Shown here piece after piece: positions 42,892 through 51,782 of a stretch of DNA of 64,000 bases. The position numbers were made by a program, and so were the translations under genes. The notes beneath the pieces are model-generated. The model ran no database searches. It saw only the letters and a program-made list of their open reading frames with translations, and was not told the origin of the DNA. Numbering within the stretch: position 1 is the first letter of the stretch; each line of letters opens with the position of its first letter. Source of the stretch: Wocania_A spongiicola (GTDB taxonomy: Bacteria > Bacteroidota > Bacteroidia > Flavobacteriales > Flavobacteriaceae); contig NZ_JAMFLZ010000001.1 in assembly GCF_023502325.1 (NCBI RefSeq), positions 186,001-250,000 of the forward strand, in the 5' to 3' direction.

Positions 42892-44790
42892 TTAATAAGC
42901 CCGTTCGTTATTACCTTCATAAAAATTAATAAAAGCTCTATTTACAACTCTGTTACCTCCAACCGTAGGATAGTTTCCTGTAAAGTACCAATCGCCTAAA
43001 TGTTCTGGACAGGCTTTATGCAAATTTTCTACAGGCTGAAAAATTATTTTCACTTCAGCATTTACAGTTTCATCACTTAATAATTTTGCCGCCTTATCTG
43101 AAATTTCTTCATCAGTAAATGGATCATAAATCTCTTTTACAAAATTCTTCACATGTCTATCAGCTAATTCTGTTTGGGTTAAACATTTATTGTAAACATC
43201 TTCAACAATATGATACATGTTTCTGTCTTTTAAAAGCGCTAGTGCAGATCTAAAAGCAATTAAAGTTTCAAGGTTAGCCATATCAATACCGTAGCAATCT
43301 GGATATCGTATTTGTGGTGCAGACGATACAACGACAATCTTTTTAGGGTTTAGCCTATCCAACATTTTAATGATGCTCTTTTTTAAAGTAGTACCGCGTA
43401 CAATACTATCGTCTATAATTACCAAATTATCGGTAGGTTTTATTACGCCATAAGTAACATCATATACGTGAGCAACCAAATCATCTCTACTGCTATCTTC
43501 AGTTATAAATGTACGTAGTTTAACATCTTTGATCGCTATTTTTTCTATACGTGGTCTTTCTTCTAAAATATCTGTAACTTTTTGAGCAGACATTTTACCA
43601 CCTCCACTTAAAATTGCAGCTGTTTTCTTTTCATTTAAATGATTTTCTACAGTTTCTATCATTCCATAAAAAGAAGTTTCTGCAGTGTTTGGTATATAAG
43701 AAAAGACTGTATTTTTTGTATCGTTGTTAATGGCTTTTAAAACTTGAGGCATTAATAGTTTTCCAAGCTTTTTTCTTTCTTGGTAAATTTCTTCATCACT
43801 TCCACGAGAAAAATAAATACGCTCAAAAGAACAAGATTTACGTTCTAATGGTTCTAATATTTTTTTAATAGATACTTTTCCAGATTTTTTTGCAATAATA
43901 GCATGTCCAGGGTCTAATTCTTTAACATCATTAAACTCTACATTAAAAACAGTTTGAATTACTGGGCGTTCTGATGCTACAACTACAATTTCGTCATCTT
44001 TATAATAATATGTTGGGCGAATACCAGCTGGATCTCTTAAAACAAAAGCATCTCCGTGGCCAATAAGCCCTGCCATAGCATAACCACCATCCCAATTTTT
44101 TGCTGCTCGTCGCAATATTTTACTCACCTTAAGGCGTTTTGCTATTTGAGGAGAGGCATCTCTTTTATTATAGCCTTCTTTTTTTAAGTCTTTATAAATT
44201 TTACTTACGGCATCATCTAAAAAATGACCAATTTTTTCCATTACAGTTATGGTATCGGTATATTCTTTTGGATGCTGACCTAACTCAATAAGGTTGCTAA
44301 AAAGCTCTTTAACATTAGTCATGTTAAAGTTTCCTGCCATTATTAAATTTCTGTGCATCCAATTGTTTTGTCTTAAAAATGGATGTACACTTTCAACACT
44401 ATTTTTTCCAAAAGTTCCGTATCGCACATGGCCTAATAAAACTTCTCCTATATAAGGGATGTTCTTCTTTTGAGCAGCGACATCATTAGCATATTCTGGA
44501 TGTTCGGTAATCTCTTTATTAATGCGCTCGTTAATCTGTGCAAAAATATCTTGAATGGGTTGTTGCTGTATAGAGCGAATACGACTTATATAACGTTCAC
44601 CAGGTTTGGTATCTAATTTAATGCTTGCAAAACCAGCACCGTCTTGTCCACGATTATGCTGTTTTTCCATCATTAAATACATTTTATTCACACCATAAAA
44701 TGCGCTACCGTATTTTTCTTTATAATATTCTAGTGGTTTTAAAAGCCTAATAACTGCTATTCCACATTCGTGCTTTAGTGCGTCACTCAT
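42892..44790 (-). CDS. amidophosphoribosyltransferase family protein (PurF-like)
   Basis: A 632-residue protein with an N-terminal class II glutamine amidotransferase domain and a C-terminal phosphoribosyltransferase domain. The catalytic Cys is residue 9 in KHECGIAVI, so a short propeptide must be removed. The PRPP loop reads LVIIDDSIVRGTTLKKS (~residue 440). It is longer than typical PurF (~500), with extra segments in both domains, as in the long Bacteroidetes version. It should make 5-phosphoribosylamine in purine synthesis; a paralogous role is possible if another purF exists. Confidence 0.87.
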   Translation of the reverse strand: MSDALKHECGIAVIRLLKPLEYYKEKYGSAFYGVNKMYLMMEKQHNRGQDGAGFASIKLDTKPGERYISRIRSIQQQPIQDIFAQINERINKEITEHPEYANDVAAQKKNIPYIGEVLLGHVRYGTFGKNSVESVHPFLRQNNWMHRNLIMAGNFNMTNVKELFSNLIELGQHPKEYTDTITVMEKIGHFLDDAVSKIYKDLKKEGYNKRDASPQIAKRLKVSKILRRAAKNWDGGYAMAGLIGHGDAFVLRDPAGIRPTYYYKDDEIVVVASERPVIQTVFNVEFNDVKELDPGHAIIAKKSGKVSIKKILEPLERKSCSFERIYFSRGSDEEIYQERKKLGKLLMPQVLKAINNDTKNTVFSYIPNTAETSFYGMIETVENHLNEKKTAAILSGGGKMSAQKVTDILEERPRIEKIAIKDVKLRTFITEDSSRDDLVAHVYDVTYGVIKPTDNLVIIDDSIVRGTTLKKSIIKMLDRLNPKKIVVVSSAPQIRYPDCYGIDMANLETLIAFRSALALLKDRNMYHIVEDVYNKCLTQTELADRHVKNFVKEIYDPFTDEEISDKAAKLLSDETVNAEVKIIFQPVENLHKACPEHLGDWYFTGNYPTVGGNRVVNRAFINFYEGNNERAY

Positions 44791-44857
44791 TATAAATTTT
44801 ATTAGTGTTTTTTGGATTCCAAAATAAACTCTTTTCTAGAAACCCATTTTAAATTAA

Positions 44858-44886
44858 AAACGCGCTCTATTTTAGAGCGCGTTGGT
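44858..44886 (-). terminator. terminator after the PfkB kinase gene
   Basis: AACGCGCTCT and AGAGCGCGTT form a 10-bp stem with a 5-nt loop; on the minus strand it is followed by TTTTTAATTTA. It separates the kinase from the PurF-like gene downstream. Confidence 0.85.
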
Positions 44887-45813
44887 TTATGTTAATTCTA
44901 TATCAAATTGCGTTAATTGCTTAAATTGCAATAGTCGCTTGTGTACTTCTTCACTTGATAAATCAATCATGCGTTCGGTGCCAAATTTTTCAACACAAAA
45001 GGATGCTAATGTTGATCCATATATTACAGCCTTTTTCATATTATCGAATGATGTGTCTCCAGTTTTTGCAATGTAACCAGCAAAACCACCTGCAAAAGTG
45101 TCGCCAGCTCCTGTCGGATCAAAAACTTCTTCAAGTGGTAAAGCAGGAGCGTAAAATACATGGTCGTTATGAAACAATAAAGCACCATGCTCTCCTTTTT
45201 TAATAACTACGTATTCTGGTCCCATGGCATGAATCTTACGAGCAGCTACTACAAGCGAATATTCTCCTGTTAATTGCCTTGCTTCTTCATCATTTATGGT
45301 AATAACATCTACGCGCTTAATTACATTGTGTAAATCCTCTAAAGCACTATCCATCCAAAAATTCATAGTATCTAAAATGACTAGTTTTGGTTTGGTAGTC
45401 ATTTGATCTAACACGCTTGATTGGACAATAGGGTGTAAATTACCTAACATTACTATTTCGGCATCGCGGTAATTTTCTGGAACAACAGGGTTAAAATCTG
45501 CAAGGGTATTTAACTCTGTTACTAACGTATCGCGAGAATTCATGTCGTTATGATAGCGTCCGCTCCAAAAGAAGGTTTTACCATCTTTAACAATTTCTAT
45601 CCCAGATGTATCAATCTTTTTTTCTGATAATAAATCTAGATATTCTTGAGGGAAATCACCTCCAACTATAGATACAGCTGTAGTATCAATATTAAAATGA
45701 GAGGCAGCTAACCCAATAAAAGTTGCTGCACCTCCAAGAATTTTATCAGTTTTACCAAAAGGTGTTTCAATAGCATCAAACGCTACGGTACCTACAATTA
45801 CTAATTTACCCAT
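44887..45813 (-). CDS. PfkB family sugar/nucleoside kinase
   Basis: A 308-residue ribokinase-fold enzyme. N-terminal substrate glycines in GGAATFIGLAASHF; ATP-binding and catalytic signature DPTGAGDTFAGGFAGYI (~residue 238), with the catalytic Asp after GAG. The phosphate acceptor is not evident; ribokinase, fructokinase and adenosine kinase all share this fold. It has its own promoter and terminator and precedes the PurF-like gene, so a nucleoside role would fit but is inference. Confidence 0.88.
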   Translation of the reverse strand: MGKLVIVGTVAFDAIETPFGKTDKILGGAATFIGLAASHFNIDTTAVSIVGGDFPQEYLDLLSEKKIDTSGIEIVKDGKTFFWSGRYHNDMNSRDTLVTELNTLADFNPVVPENYRDAEIVMLGNLHPIVQSSVLDQMTTKPKLVILDTMNFWMDSALEDLHNVIKRVDVITINDEEARQLTGEYSLVVAARKIHAMGPEYVVIKKGEHGALLFHNDHVFYAPALPLEEVFDPTGAGDTFAGGFAGYIAKTGDTSFDNMKKAVIYGSTLASFCVEKFGTERMIDLSSEEVHKRLLQFKQLTQFDIELT

Positions 45814-45835
45814 AAAAAGGAGTTATAATTTTCTG

Positions 45836-45865
45836 CAAATATAAGTCTTTTAAAGACTAATTCAA
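45836..45865 (-). promoter_or_regulatory. promoter of the PfkB kinase gene
   Basis: On the minus strand TTG (45865-45863), 19 bp, TATATTTG (45843-45836). The start codon is 23 bp downstream. Confidence 0.75.
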
Positions 45866-46169
45866 GAATAATTTTTTGAATACATTTTATGCTTTTTAAT
45901 TACTAATTAATGCTCGTAATTTTGAAAATTTAGGATAATAATTTATTAAAAACCTAACTTTCTTCTATTATTAGTGTTCGAAGTAAAATAAATGATGTTT
46001 AGGCTAAATATATTGGTATTCAAGAATTTCAAGGCAGATAGATATGCTTAATAGCTCTATTTTTATGTTGTAAAGTCCATAAACTGAACCTTTTTCAAGA
46101 GATCCCTCTAAAAATTTGATGAGACTTACTAAAAAATTAAGCGTTTTGAAGATATACTAATTATTAGTT
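45866..46169. other. intergenic gap, nothing recognised
   Basis: About 300 bp between two divergent genes. AT-rich, with no ORF, tRNA or strong hairpin that I can support; it must hold the promoter of the secreted protein gene at 46170. Confidence 0.5.
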
Positions 46170-46775
46170 ATGAGGGATATAATTTTACTGTTAAGTATTG
46201 TTTTTTCTGGAGTTAATGTAGCTTATTCTCAAGTAGGGATAGGCACCACAAGCCCTACAGCCCAATTAGAGATTGAAGCAAATAACACAGGAATTCCAGC
46301 TCTTGAAATAAACCCTCAAACATCACCCACAGGTTCGGCAGAAGGTCAATTAGCAGTTATAGGTGATAGGTTGTATATGTATAATGTTTCTAGAGCAAAG
46401 TGGCTAAGTATTGAGACTACAACTTTATTGTTTGGAAGAAGCGGGAATCAAGATAATGTAAACTTAAGAGCGGTTGCAAATCAATCTAATAATAGATCAG
46501 GTTATTTAATGCCTTTTGATGGAACGATAACTTATATTACCGCAAAATCTAATAATAATAGTGGAGCACAATCTAAACAGTTTTCTGTTTTAGTGAGAAA
46601 TGGGAATACAACAAACTCAACTACAAATTTTACAACATCTTCATCAGAATATACTAGTACTGCTGTAGATGTTGATTTTTCAGCTGGAGATTATATTAAC
46701 GGAACTATAAATAATGATGGAAATGGGAATGTTAATAATGTTTCAATTATGATTTGTGTTAAATGGCGTCAATAA
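46170..46775 (+). CDS. secreted hypothetical protein
   Basis: 201 residues with a signal peptide ending NVAYSQ. After it comes VGIGTTSPTAQLEIEA, a motif common at the start of Bacteroidetes secreted stalk or tail-fibre-like proteins. The second half is rich in Asn, Ser, Thr and Gly (NNNSGAQSKQFSV, NNDGNGNVNN) and probably all beta. No catalytic motif is seen and the function is unknown. It converges on the RNase H gene with 2 bp between them. Confidence 0.75.
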   Translation: MRDIILLLSIVFSGVNVAYSQVGIGTTSPTAQLEIEANNTGIPALEINPQTSPTGSAEGQLAVIGDRLYMYNVSRAKWLSIETTTLLFGRSGNQDNVNLRAVANQSNNRSGYLMPFDGTITYITAKSNNNSGAQSKQFSVLVRNGNTTNSTTNFTTSSSEYTSTAVDVDFSAGDYINGTINNDGNGNVNNVSIMICVKWRQ

Positions 46776-46777
46776 CA

Positions 46778-47419
46778 TTATTTTCGTCCAAAATCTGCAG
46801 GAATTTCTCCCCAAGCTTTAGTTTCCCATTTTACAATAACTGTTGTGTATGTATTGTTTTTTAACCAATCAATAGCTCTATCAATTAAATCGAAAACAGG
46901 TTTATTTTTTTTATTACGCTCTAATTTTGTATTACACTTTTTCTTTTTAACCCAACTCATAGCGGTTTTAGAATCAGTATAAAGAATTCTGTTACTATCA
47001 TGCTTTTTAAGAAGAGCTAAGCCGTGTACAATAGCAAGAAATTCACCTATATTATTAGTGCCTTCCTCAAAAGGGCCTTGTATAAAAAGCTGCTTTTTTG
47101 TTTTTGTGTCTACACCGCGATATTCCATTTTCCCTGGGTTACCACTAGAAGCGGCATCAACTGAGATAGAGTTATAATTAGGCTGCCCTATTTTTTTTAA
47201 TTGAGCTTCAGATAATTCGCTTTTAAATTTTGAAGTTTTACCAATATAATCTTTATAGTTGCCATTTAAGGCTTTTTTTGCAGCATCAAAGGTTGAGAAT
47301 GATTTGTATTGAGCACCTTGAAAGTCTTTAATTTGAGCCTTGCAATCATCCCAAGACTCAAAAACACCAGTGTGATGTCCTTTCCAAACAGTGTAATATT
47401 TTTTTTTCTTTTTACTCAT
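46778..47419 (-). CDS. rnhA: ribonuclease H with viroplasmin domain
   Basis: 213 residues. N-terminal viroplasmin/HBD domain (YYTVWKGHHTGVFESWDDC, ~residues 8-55), which binds RNA-DNA hybrids, then an RNase H fold. Active-site carboxylates: Asp in SVDAASSGNPG, Glu in NNIGEFLAIVHG and Asp in ILYTDSKTAMSWV. It removes RNA from hybrids such as R-loops and primers. The N-terminal lysines are typical of this family. Confidence 0.93.
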   Translation of the reverse strand: MSKKKKKYYTVWKGHHTGVFESWDDCKAQIKDFQGAQYKSFSTFDAAKKALNGNYKDYIGKTSKFKSELSEAQLKKIGQPNYNSISVDAASSGNPGKMEYRGVDTKTKKQLFIQGPFEEGTNNIGEFLAIVHGLALLKKHDSNRILYTDSKTAMSWVKKKKCNTKLERNKKNKPVFDLIDRAIDWLKNNTYTTVIVKWETKAWGEIPADFGRK

Positions 47420-47461
47420 TTCATCATTCTCGCTAAGGAGAAAGTCTTATAAAATTATTTT

Positions 47462-48157
47462 CTAGCTTTCAAAAACAGCAACAGCTCTAACTGGAGAACC
47501 TGTTCCACCTTTAATTTTTAGAGGAAACCCAATAAAACGAAATCGACCTCTTCCAATCAATTTATGTAGGTTTATCAAGTTTTCATAATGTGTAAAACCT
47601 AATTCACCACAAATGCGATGCACTTTTTTGTTGGATATCCCAGAAACTCCTGGTGACATGGTTTCAACACCAAAAGCTGAAATATTTTTATTACCTAGCC
47701 ACTTTGCGGTTTCTACTGAAATTCCTGGGCCTTTACTCCAATTTTCAGTTCCAAAAGCATTTCTATAATGATTGGTATAAATCAAAACAGTATCTTTTTC
47801 TTTTATTTCCAAATCTCCATTCTTACAAGCTTCTTCAATATCCCTTATTTCAATTAATTCATTGAATTTTTTATTTGAAAGATTTAAACATATACCTTCT
47901 GTATAAAACATAGATAAAGGCATTTTATCTATTGACTGCCCTTTGTGTTCTTTAGCCATATGGTTTATGGCATCAACATGAGTCCCTGTATGTTCTCCAA
48001 GCTCTAGTTTATGTACTGCTGGTGTTTTTGTTATAGCATCAAAGTCACCATCCCATTCTTCATGTGTATTATGTACACTCATTTTTACCTGTGGTAAATC
48101 TTTAAAAACAGGCATGCCTTCATAAATATCTTGACTTAAATCAATAATTTCAGTCAT
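47462..48157 (-). CDS. cyclase family protein (kynurenine formamidase-like)
   Basis: A 231-residue metal-dependent hydrolase of the cyclase/KynB superfamily. The HxGTHxD zinc motif is HTGTHVDAINHM (~residue 54). LSQDIYEGMPVFKDLPQ at the N-terminus and FGVETMSPGVSG near residue 165 are family-typical. Substrates in this superfamily include formylkynurenine and cyclic amides; which one applies here is unknown. Its start overlaps the end of purN by 8 bp, so the two are cotranscribed. Confidence 0.85.
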   Translation of the reverse strand: MTEIIDLSQDIYEGMPVFKDLPQVKMSVHNTHEEWDGDFDAITKTPAVHKLELGEHTGTHVDAINHMAKEHKGQSIDKMPLSMFYTEGICLNLSNKKFNELIEIRDIEEACKNGDLEIKEKDTVLIYTNHYRNAFGTENWSKGPGISVETAKWLGNKNISAFGVETMSPGVSGISNKKVHRICGELGFTHYENLINLHKLIGRGRFRFIGFPLKIKGGTGSPVRAVAVFES

Positions 48158-48740
48158 TATAAGTTTTTGTTTTTTCAGAAAACAATAATTTTTCTACCAC
48201 TTTAGGAAAATGTTCCATTTCTAATTCATGAATTTTTTCAGCTACATCTTCAGCCTTGTCTTTCGCTAAAACCTCACATTTTGCTTGAAAAATAATAGCG
48301 CCTTCATCATAATGTTCATTTACATAATGAATGGTTATACCGGTTTCAGGTTCATTATTTTTAACAACAGCTTCATGTACATGCATGCCATACATACCTT
48401 TTCCGCCATATTTTGGTAATAATGCAGGATGCACATTAATTACTTTATTTGGGAATTCATTTAAAATATTTTCAGGAAATTTCCATAAAAAACCTGCCAA
48501 TACAATTAAATCTGGATTTGATGTTTTTAAAATGTTTAGCACGTCATCCGTTTTTGTAAAGGCTATCCTGTTGAATGATAGTGCACTAACCTTTAGTTTT
48601 TTACAACGATCTAAAACTTTGGCATAAGGATTGTTAGTTAGTACCTGAATAACAGATACATTATCTCTGTTGTGAAAAAACTTAATTAAATTTTCAGCAT
48701 TAGTACCACTTCCGGACGCAAAAATTACAATACGTTTCAT
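48150..48740 (-). CDS. purN: phosphoribosylglycinamide formyltransferase (PurN)
   Basis: About 196 residues from the ATG at 48740 (MKRIVIFASGSGTN); two in-frame upstream ATGs would add up to 10 residues but start before the Rossmann strand. Motifs: FASGSGTNAENLIKF for the ribonucleotide, HPALLPKYGGKGMYG with the catalytic His, and GITIHYVNEHYDEGAIIFQA with the catalytic Asp. It transfers formyl from 10-formyl-THF to GAR in purine synthesis. It is divergent from the acpP operon. Confidence 0.95.
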   Translation of the reverse strand: MKRIVIFASGSGTNAENLIKFFHNRDNVSVIQVLTNNPYAKVLDRCKKLKVSALSFNRIAFTKTDDVLNILKTSNPDLIVLAGFLWKFPENILNEFPNKVINVHPALLPKYGGKGMYGMHVHEAVVKNNEPETGITIHYVNEHYDEGAIIFQAKCEVLAKDKAEDVAEKIHELEMEHFPKVVEKLLFSEKTKTYND

Positions 48741-48865
48741 TTTTACAGACATTTTGATAAAATTATTCAAACAAAAAAAAGAATAAATATTAACAATTTG
48801 AGGGTAAAAAAGAAATACTTAAAAGGAATTTTATTAAATTACAAACACATTTTTAAACTAAAAGG

Positions 48866-48894
48866 TTGTTTTAAAATAAAGTTTTTTATTTTTG
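48866..48894 (+). promoter_or_regulatory. promoter of acpP-fabF-rnc
   Basis: TTG (48866-48868), 18 bp, TATTTTTG (48887-48894) match the consensus. The acpP start codon lies 32 bp downstream. Confidence 0.8.
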
Positions 48895-48925
48895 CCACTT
48901 AATTAAAACTTAAAATTAAAAAATT

Positions 48926-49159
48926 ATGTCAGACATTGCATCAAGAGTAAAAGCGATTATCGTAGACAAATTAGGGGTTGATGAGAACGAAGTTGTAACA
49001 GAAGCGAGCTTCACAAACGATTTAGGAGCAGACTCATTAGACACTGTAGAACTAATTATGGAATTCGAAAAGGAGTTCGATATTCAAATACCAGACGATC
49101 AAGCTGAAAATATTGCAACAGTTGGTCAAGCTATATCATATATTGAAGCTGCAAAATAA
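48926..49159 (+). CDS. acpP: acyl carrier protein
   Basis: 77 residues, very acidic, four-helix ACP. The phosphopantetheine serine is in DLGADSLDTVEL (Ser ~37). It carries growing acyl chains in fatty-acid synthesis. It is followed 12 bp later by fabF and then rnc, the conserved bacterial order. Confidence 0.98.
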   Translation: MSDIASRVKAIIVDKLGVDENEVVTEASFTNDLGADSLDTVELIMEFEKEFDIQIPDDQAENIATVGQAISYIEAAK

Positions 49160-49171
49160 GCACTAAATTTT

Positions 49172-50422
49172 ATGGAATTAAAGCGAGTTGTAGTCACAGG
49201 ATTAGGGGCTTTAACACCTATTGGTAATACCAAAGATGAATTTTGGGAAGGACTAATTGGTGGTAAAAGTGGTGCTGCGCCTATAACGTATTATGATACC
49301 GAAAAGTTTAAAACCAAGTTTGCATGCGAGGTTAAAAACTTTAACGCAACCGATTTTCTTGATAGAAAAGAAGCTCGAAAAATGGATAAATTTGCCCAAT
49401 ACGCTATGGTGGCTGCAGATGAGGCTATTGGAGATGCTGATTTAGATCTTGATAAAGTCGACAAATTGCGAGTAGGTGTTATATGGGGCGCAGGTATTGG
49501 AGGTTTAGAGACGTTTCAGACCGAAGTATTAAACTTTGCTCAAGGAGATGGATCGCCAAGATTTAACCCATTCTTTATTCCTAAAATGATTGCTGATATT
49601 GCACCAGCAAACATTTCTATAAAGCATGGCTTTATGGGGCCAAATTACACAACAGTTTCTGCATGTGCTTCTTCAGCAAACGCAATATTCGATGCATTAA
49701 ACTCTATACGTTTAGGGCATTGTGATGTTGTTGTTACAGGAGGAAGTGAAGCAGCTGTTACTATTGCAGGTATGGGTGGTTTTAACGCTATGCATGCATT
49801 ATCTACTAGAAACGAAAGTCCAGAAACAGCATCTCGTCCATTTGATGGCACAAGAGATGGCTTTGTTCTTGGCGAAGGTGCAGGAGCACTTGTTCTAGAA
49901 GAGTATGAGCATGCAAAAGCAAGAGGAGCAAAAATTTATGCTGAAGTTGCAGGAGGAGGATTGTCTTCTGATGCACATCACATGACGGCTCCACATCCAG
50001 AAGGCATAGGTGTTATTGCTGTAATGAAAAACTGTTTAGAAAACGCAGGACTTAAACCAGAAGATGTAGACCATATAAATACGCATGGTACATCTACACC
50101 ATTAGGAGATGTTGCAGAACTTAAAGCAATCTCAAATGTGTTCGGAAGTCATGCAAAAAATATAAATATTAATTCGACAAAATCGATGACAGGGCACTTG
50201 TTAGGTGCAGCAGGAGCTATTGAAGCTATATCGGTTATATTGGCAATGGAGCATGGTATTGTTCCTCCAACGATTAACCATACAACTGTGGATGAAAACA
50301 TTGATCCAGAATTAAATTTAACTCTAAACAAGGCTCAAAAGAGAGATGTTAAAGTAGCTATGAGTAATACATTTGGATTTGGCGGACATAACGCTTGTGT
50401 ATTATTCAAAAAAATAGATTGA
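49172..50422 (+). CDS. fabF: 3-oxoacyl-ACP synthase II (FabF)
   Basis: 416 residues of the thiolase fold. Cys-His-His triad: Cys in VSACASSANAIFDAL (~residue 166), His in NTHGTSTPLGD (~305) and His in KSMTGHLLGAAGAIEA (~342). It extends acyl-ACP with malonyl-ACP. It sits between acpP and rnc, a standard operon. Confidence 0.98.
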   Translation: MELKRVVVTGLGALTPIGNTKDEFWEGLIGGKSGAAPITYYDTEKFKTKFACEVKNFNATDFLDRKEARKMDKFAQYAMVAADEAIGDADLDLDKVDKLRVGVIWGAGIGGLETFQTEVLNFAQGDGSPRFNPFFIPKMIADIAPANISIKHGFMGPNYTTVSACASSANAIFDALNSIRLGHCDVVVTGGSEAAVTIAGMGGFNAMHALSTRNESPETASRPFDGTRDGFVLGEGAGALVLEEYEHAKARGAKIYAEVAGGGLSSDAHHMTAPHPEGIGVIAVMKNCLENAGLKPEDVDHINTHGTSTPLGDVAELKAISNVFGSHAKNININSTKSMTGHLLGAAGAIEAISVILAMEHGIVPPTINHTTVDENIDPELNLTLNKAQKRDVKVAMSNTFGFGGHNACVLFKKID

Positions 50423-50429
50423 ATCCCGA

Positions 50430-51170
50430 ATGAAAAACATTCGTAACATATTGAATTCCCGTTTTAAAGGCAACGGGAATTTTTTTATGCAATTAACTAA
50501 AATTCTTGGTTTTAAACCTAAAAAGATAAAGTATTATAGTACAGCATTTACGCATCGTTCCATGAACATAAAAGATAGTAAAGGCAATGCTATTAATTAT
50601 GAACGCTTAGAGTTTTTAGGAGATGCCATGTTAAGCTCGGTTATTGCATCACATTTATATTTAGAAGTACCTAGCGGTGATGAAGGTTATCTAACCAAAA
50701 TGCGCTCTAAAATTGTGAGTAGAGAACATTTAAACGAACTAGGTAAAGACTTAAGTTTAATAGATTTAGTTGAAAGTAAAATTCCATCAGGACAATTTGG
50801 AGATAACATTCATGGTAATTTATTTGAAGCATTAATAGGTGCTATTTTTCTTGACAGAGGCTATAAATACTGCGAAAAGTTTATTTTTAAACGTGTTATA
50901 ATTCCTTATGTTGATATTGAAAAATTAGAAGGTAAAGTAATAAGTTACAAGAGTTTATTAATAGAATGGTGTCAAAAAGAAAAGAGAACATTTGGATACA
51001 ATGTTTATGAAGATACAGGAAACGATGATGTTAGACATTTTTCAGTAAAACTCTCAATAGACGAAAAAGTAATAGCTAAAGCACGAGCAACTTCAAAGAA
51101 AAAGGCTGAAGAAAAAGCCTCTAAGCGTGCTTTTTTTGCATTTCAGAATAGTATGTCAAAAATGATGTAA
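50430..51170 (+). CDS. rnc: ribonuclease III
   Basis: 246 residues. The RNase III signature is ERLEFLGDAMLSSVIASHLY (~residues 46-65) with the metal-binding Glu and Asp; a second acidic set is in GNLFEALIGAIFLDRG. A double-stranded RNA-binding domain covers ~172-240 and ends KKAEEKASKRAFFAF. It processes rRNA and other double-stranded RNAs. It starts 7 bp after fabF. Confidence 0.97.
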   Translation: MKNIRNILNSRFKGNGNFFMQLTKILGFKPKKIKYYSTAFTHRSMNIKDSKGNAINYERLEFLGDAMLSSVIASHLYLEVPSGDEGYLTKMRSKIVSREHLNELGKDLSLIDLVESKIPSGQFGDNIHGNLFEALIGAIFLDRGYKYCEKFIFKRVIIPYVDIEKLEGKVISYKSLLIEWCQKEKRTFGYNVYEDTGNDDVRHFSVKLSIDEKVIAKARATSKKKAEEKASKRAFFAFQNSMSKMM

Positions 51171-51293
51171 AGAATCATTTTTTTAAGTAGGTTAACTACA
51201 ACGTTTTAGTTCATTTTATCGTTAAGATTAGGGCAAACATTTTACAAGTAACTATTTTAAACCTTATATTTACTGCTATTAATTAAGTAGGTT

Positions 51294-51782
51294 ATGGCTG
51301 TTCACAAACTTGTTTTAGATGATGTTTTTGAAGAAGCGTTGTATACGTTAATTGCTATTCATTGTACTATTGAGGACTATAGGCTAGCATATCTTTTAAA
51401 CAAGCATTTAGGTATAAACCTTACTAGAAAGCCATCAGATTTAGACTATAATAAAGATAAATCAGTGTATTCTATTTTTGAATGGGAAGATAATAAACAA
51501 CTAACAACGTGGAGCTTAGCTTCAAATATTTGTAAAACACAAGAAATACTACCGCAAGTTAGTCAACAATCATTATTTACAGCACAAGAGCAGATTATAA
51601 AAACATTTAATTTAATACCAGAATATAAAGGTGTAAACTATTTTTTAAAAATAGATAATGATAATAGTTTTAGTAAAGAAGCATATATATTAAGTAGTAT
51701 TTTAAATATCCCACAAATTGTAACTGCCTATAGCGTTGATGTGAATCAACTAAAATCAAAAGACAATTTAATTTTTAGCTAA
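51294..51782 (+). CDS. IPExxxVDY family protein
   Basis: 162 residues, cytoplasmic. It carries the family motif as IPEYKGVNYFLKI (~residue 110), with Asn replacing the Asp. The family is largely confined to Bacteroidetes and commonly precedes pyruvate kinase; its function is unknown. The stop TAA shares its last A with the ATG of pyk, indicating translational coupling. Confidence 0.9.
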   Translation: MAVHKLVLDDVFEEALYTLIAIHCTIEDYRLAYLLNKHLGINLTRKPSDLDYNKDKSVYSIFEWEDNKQLTTWSLASNICKTQEILPQVSQQSLFTAQEQIIKTFNLIPEYKGVNYFLKIDNDNSFSKEAYILSSILNIPQIVTAYSVDVNQLKSKDNLIFS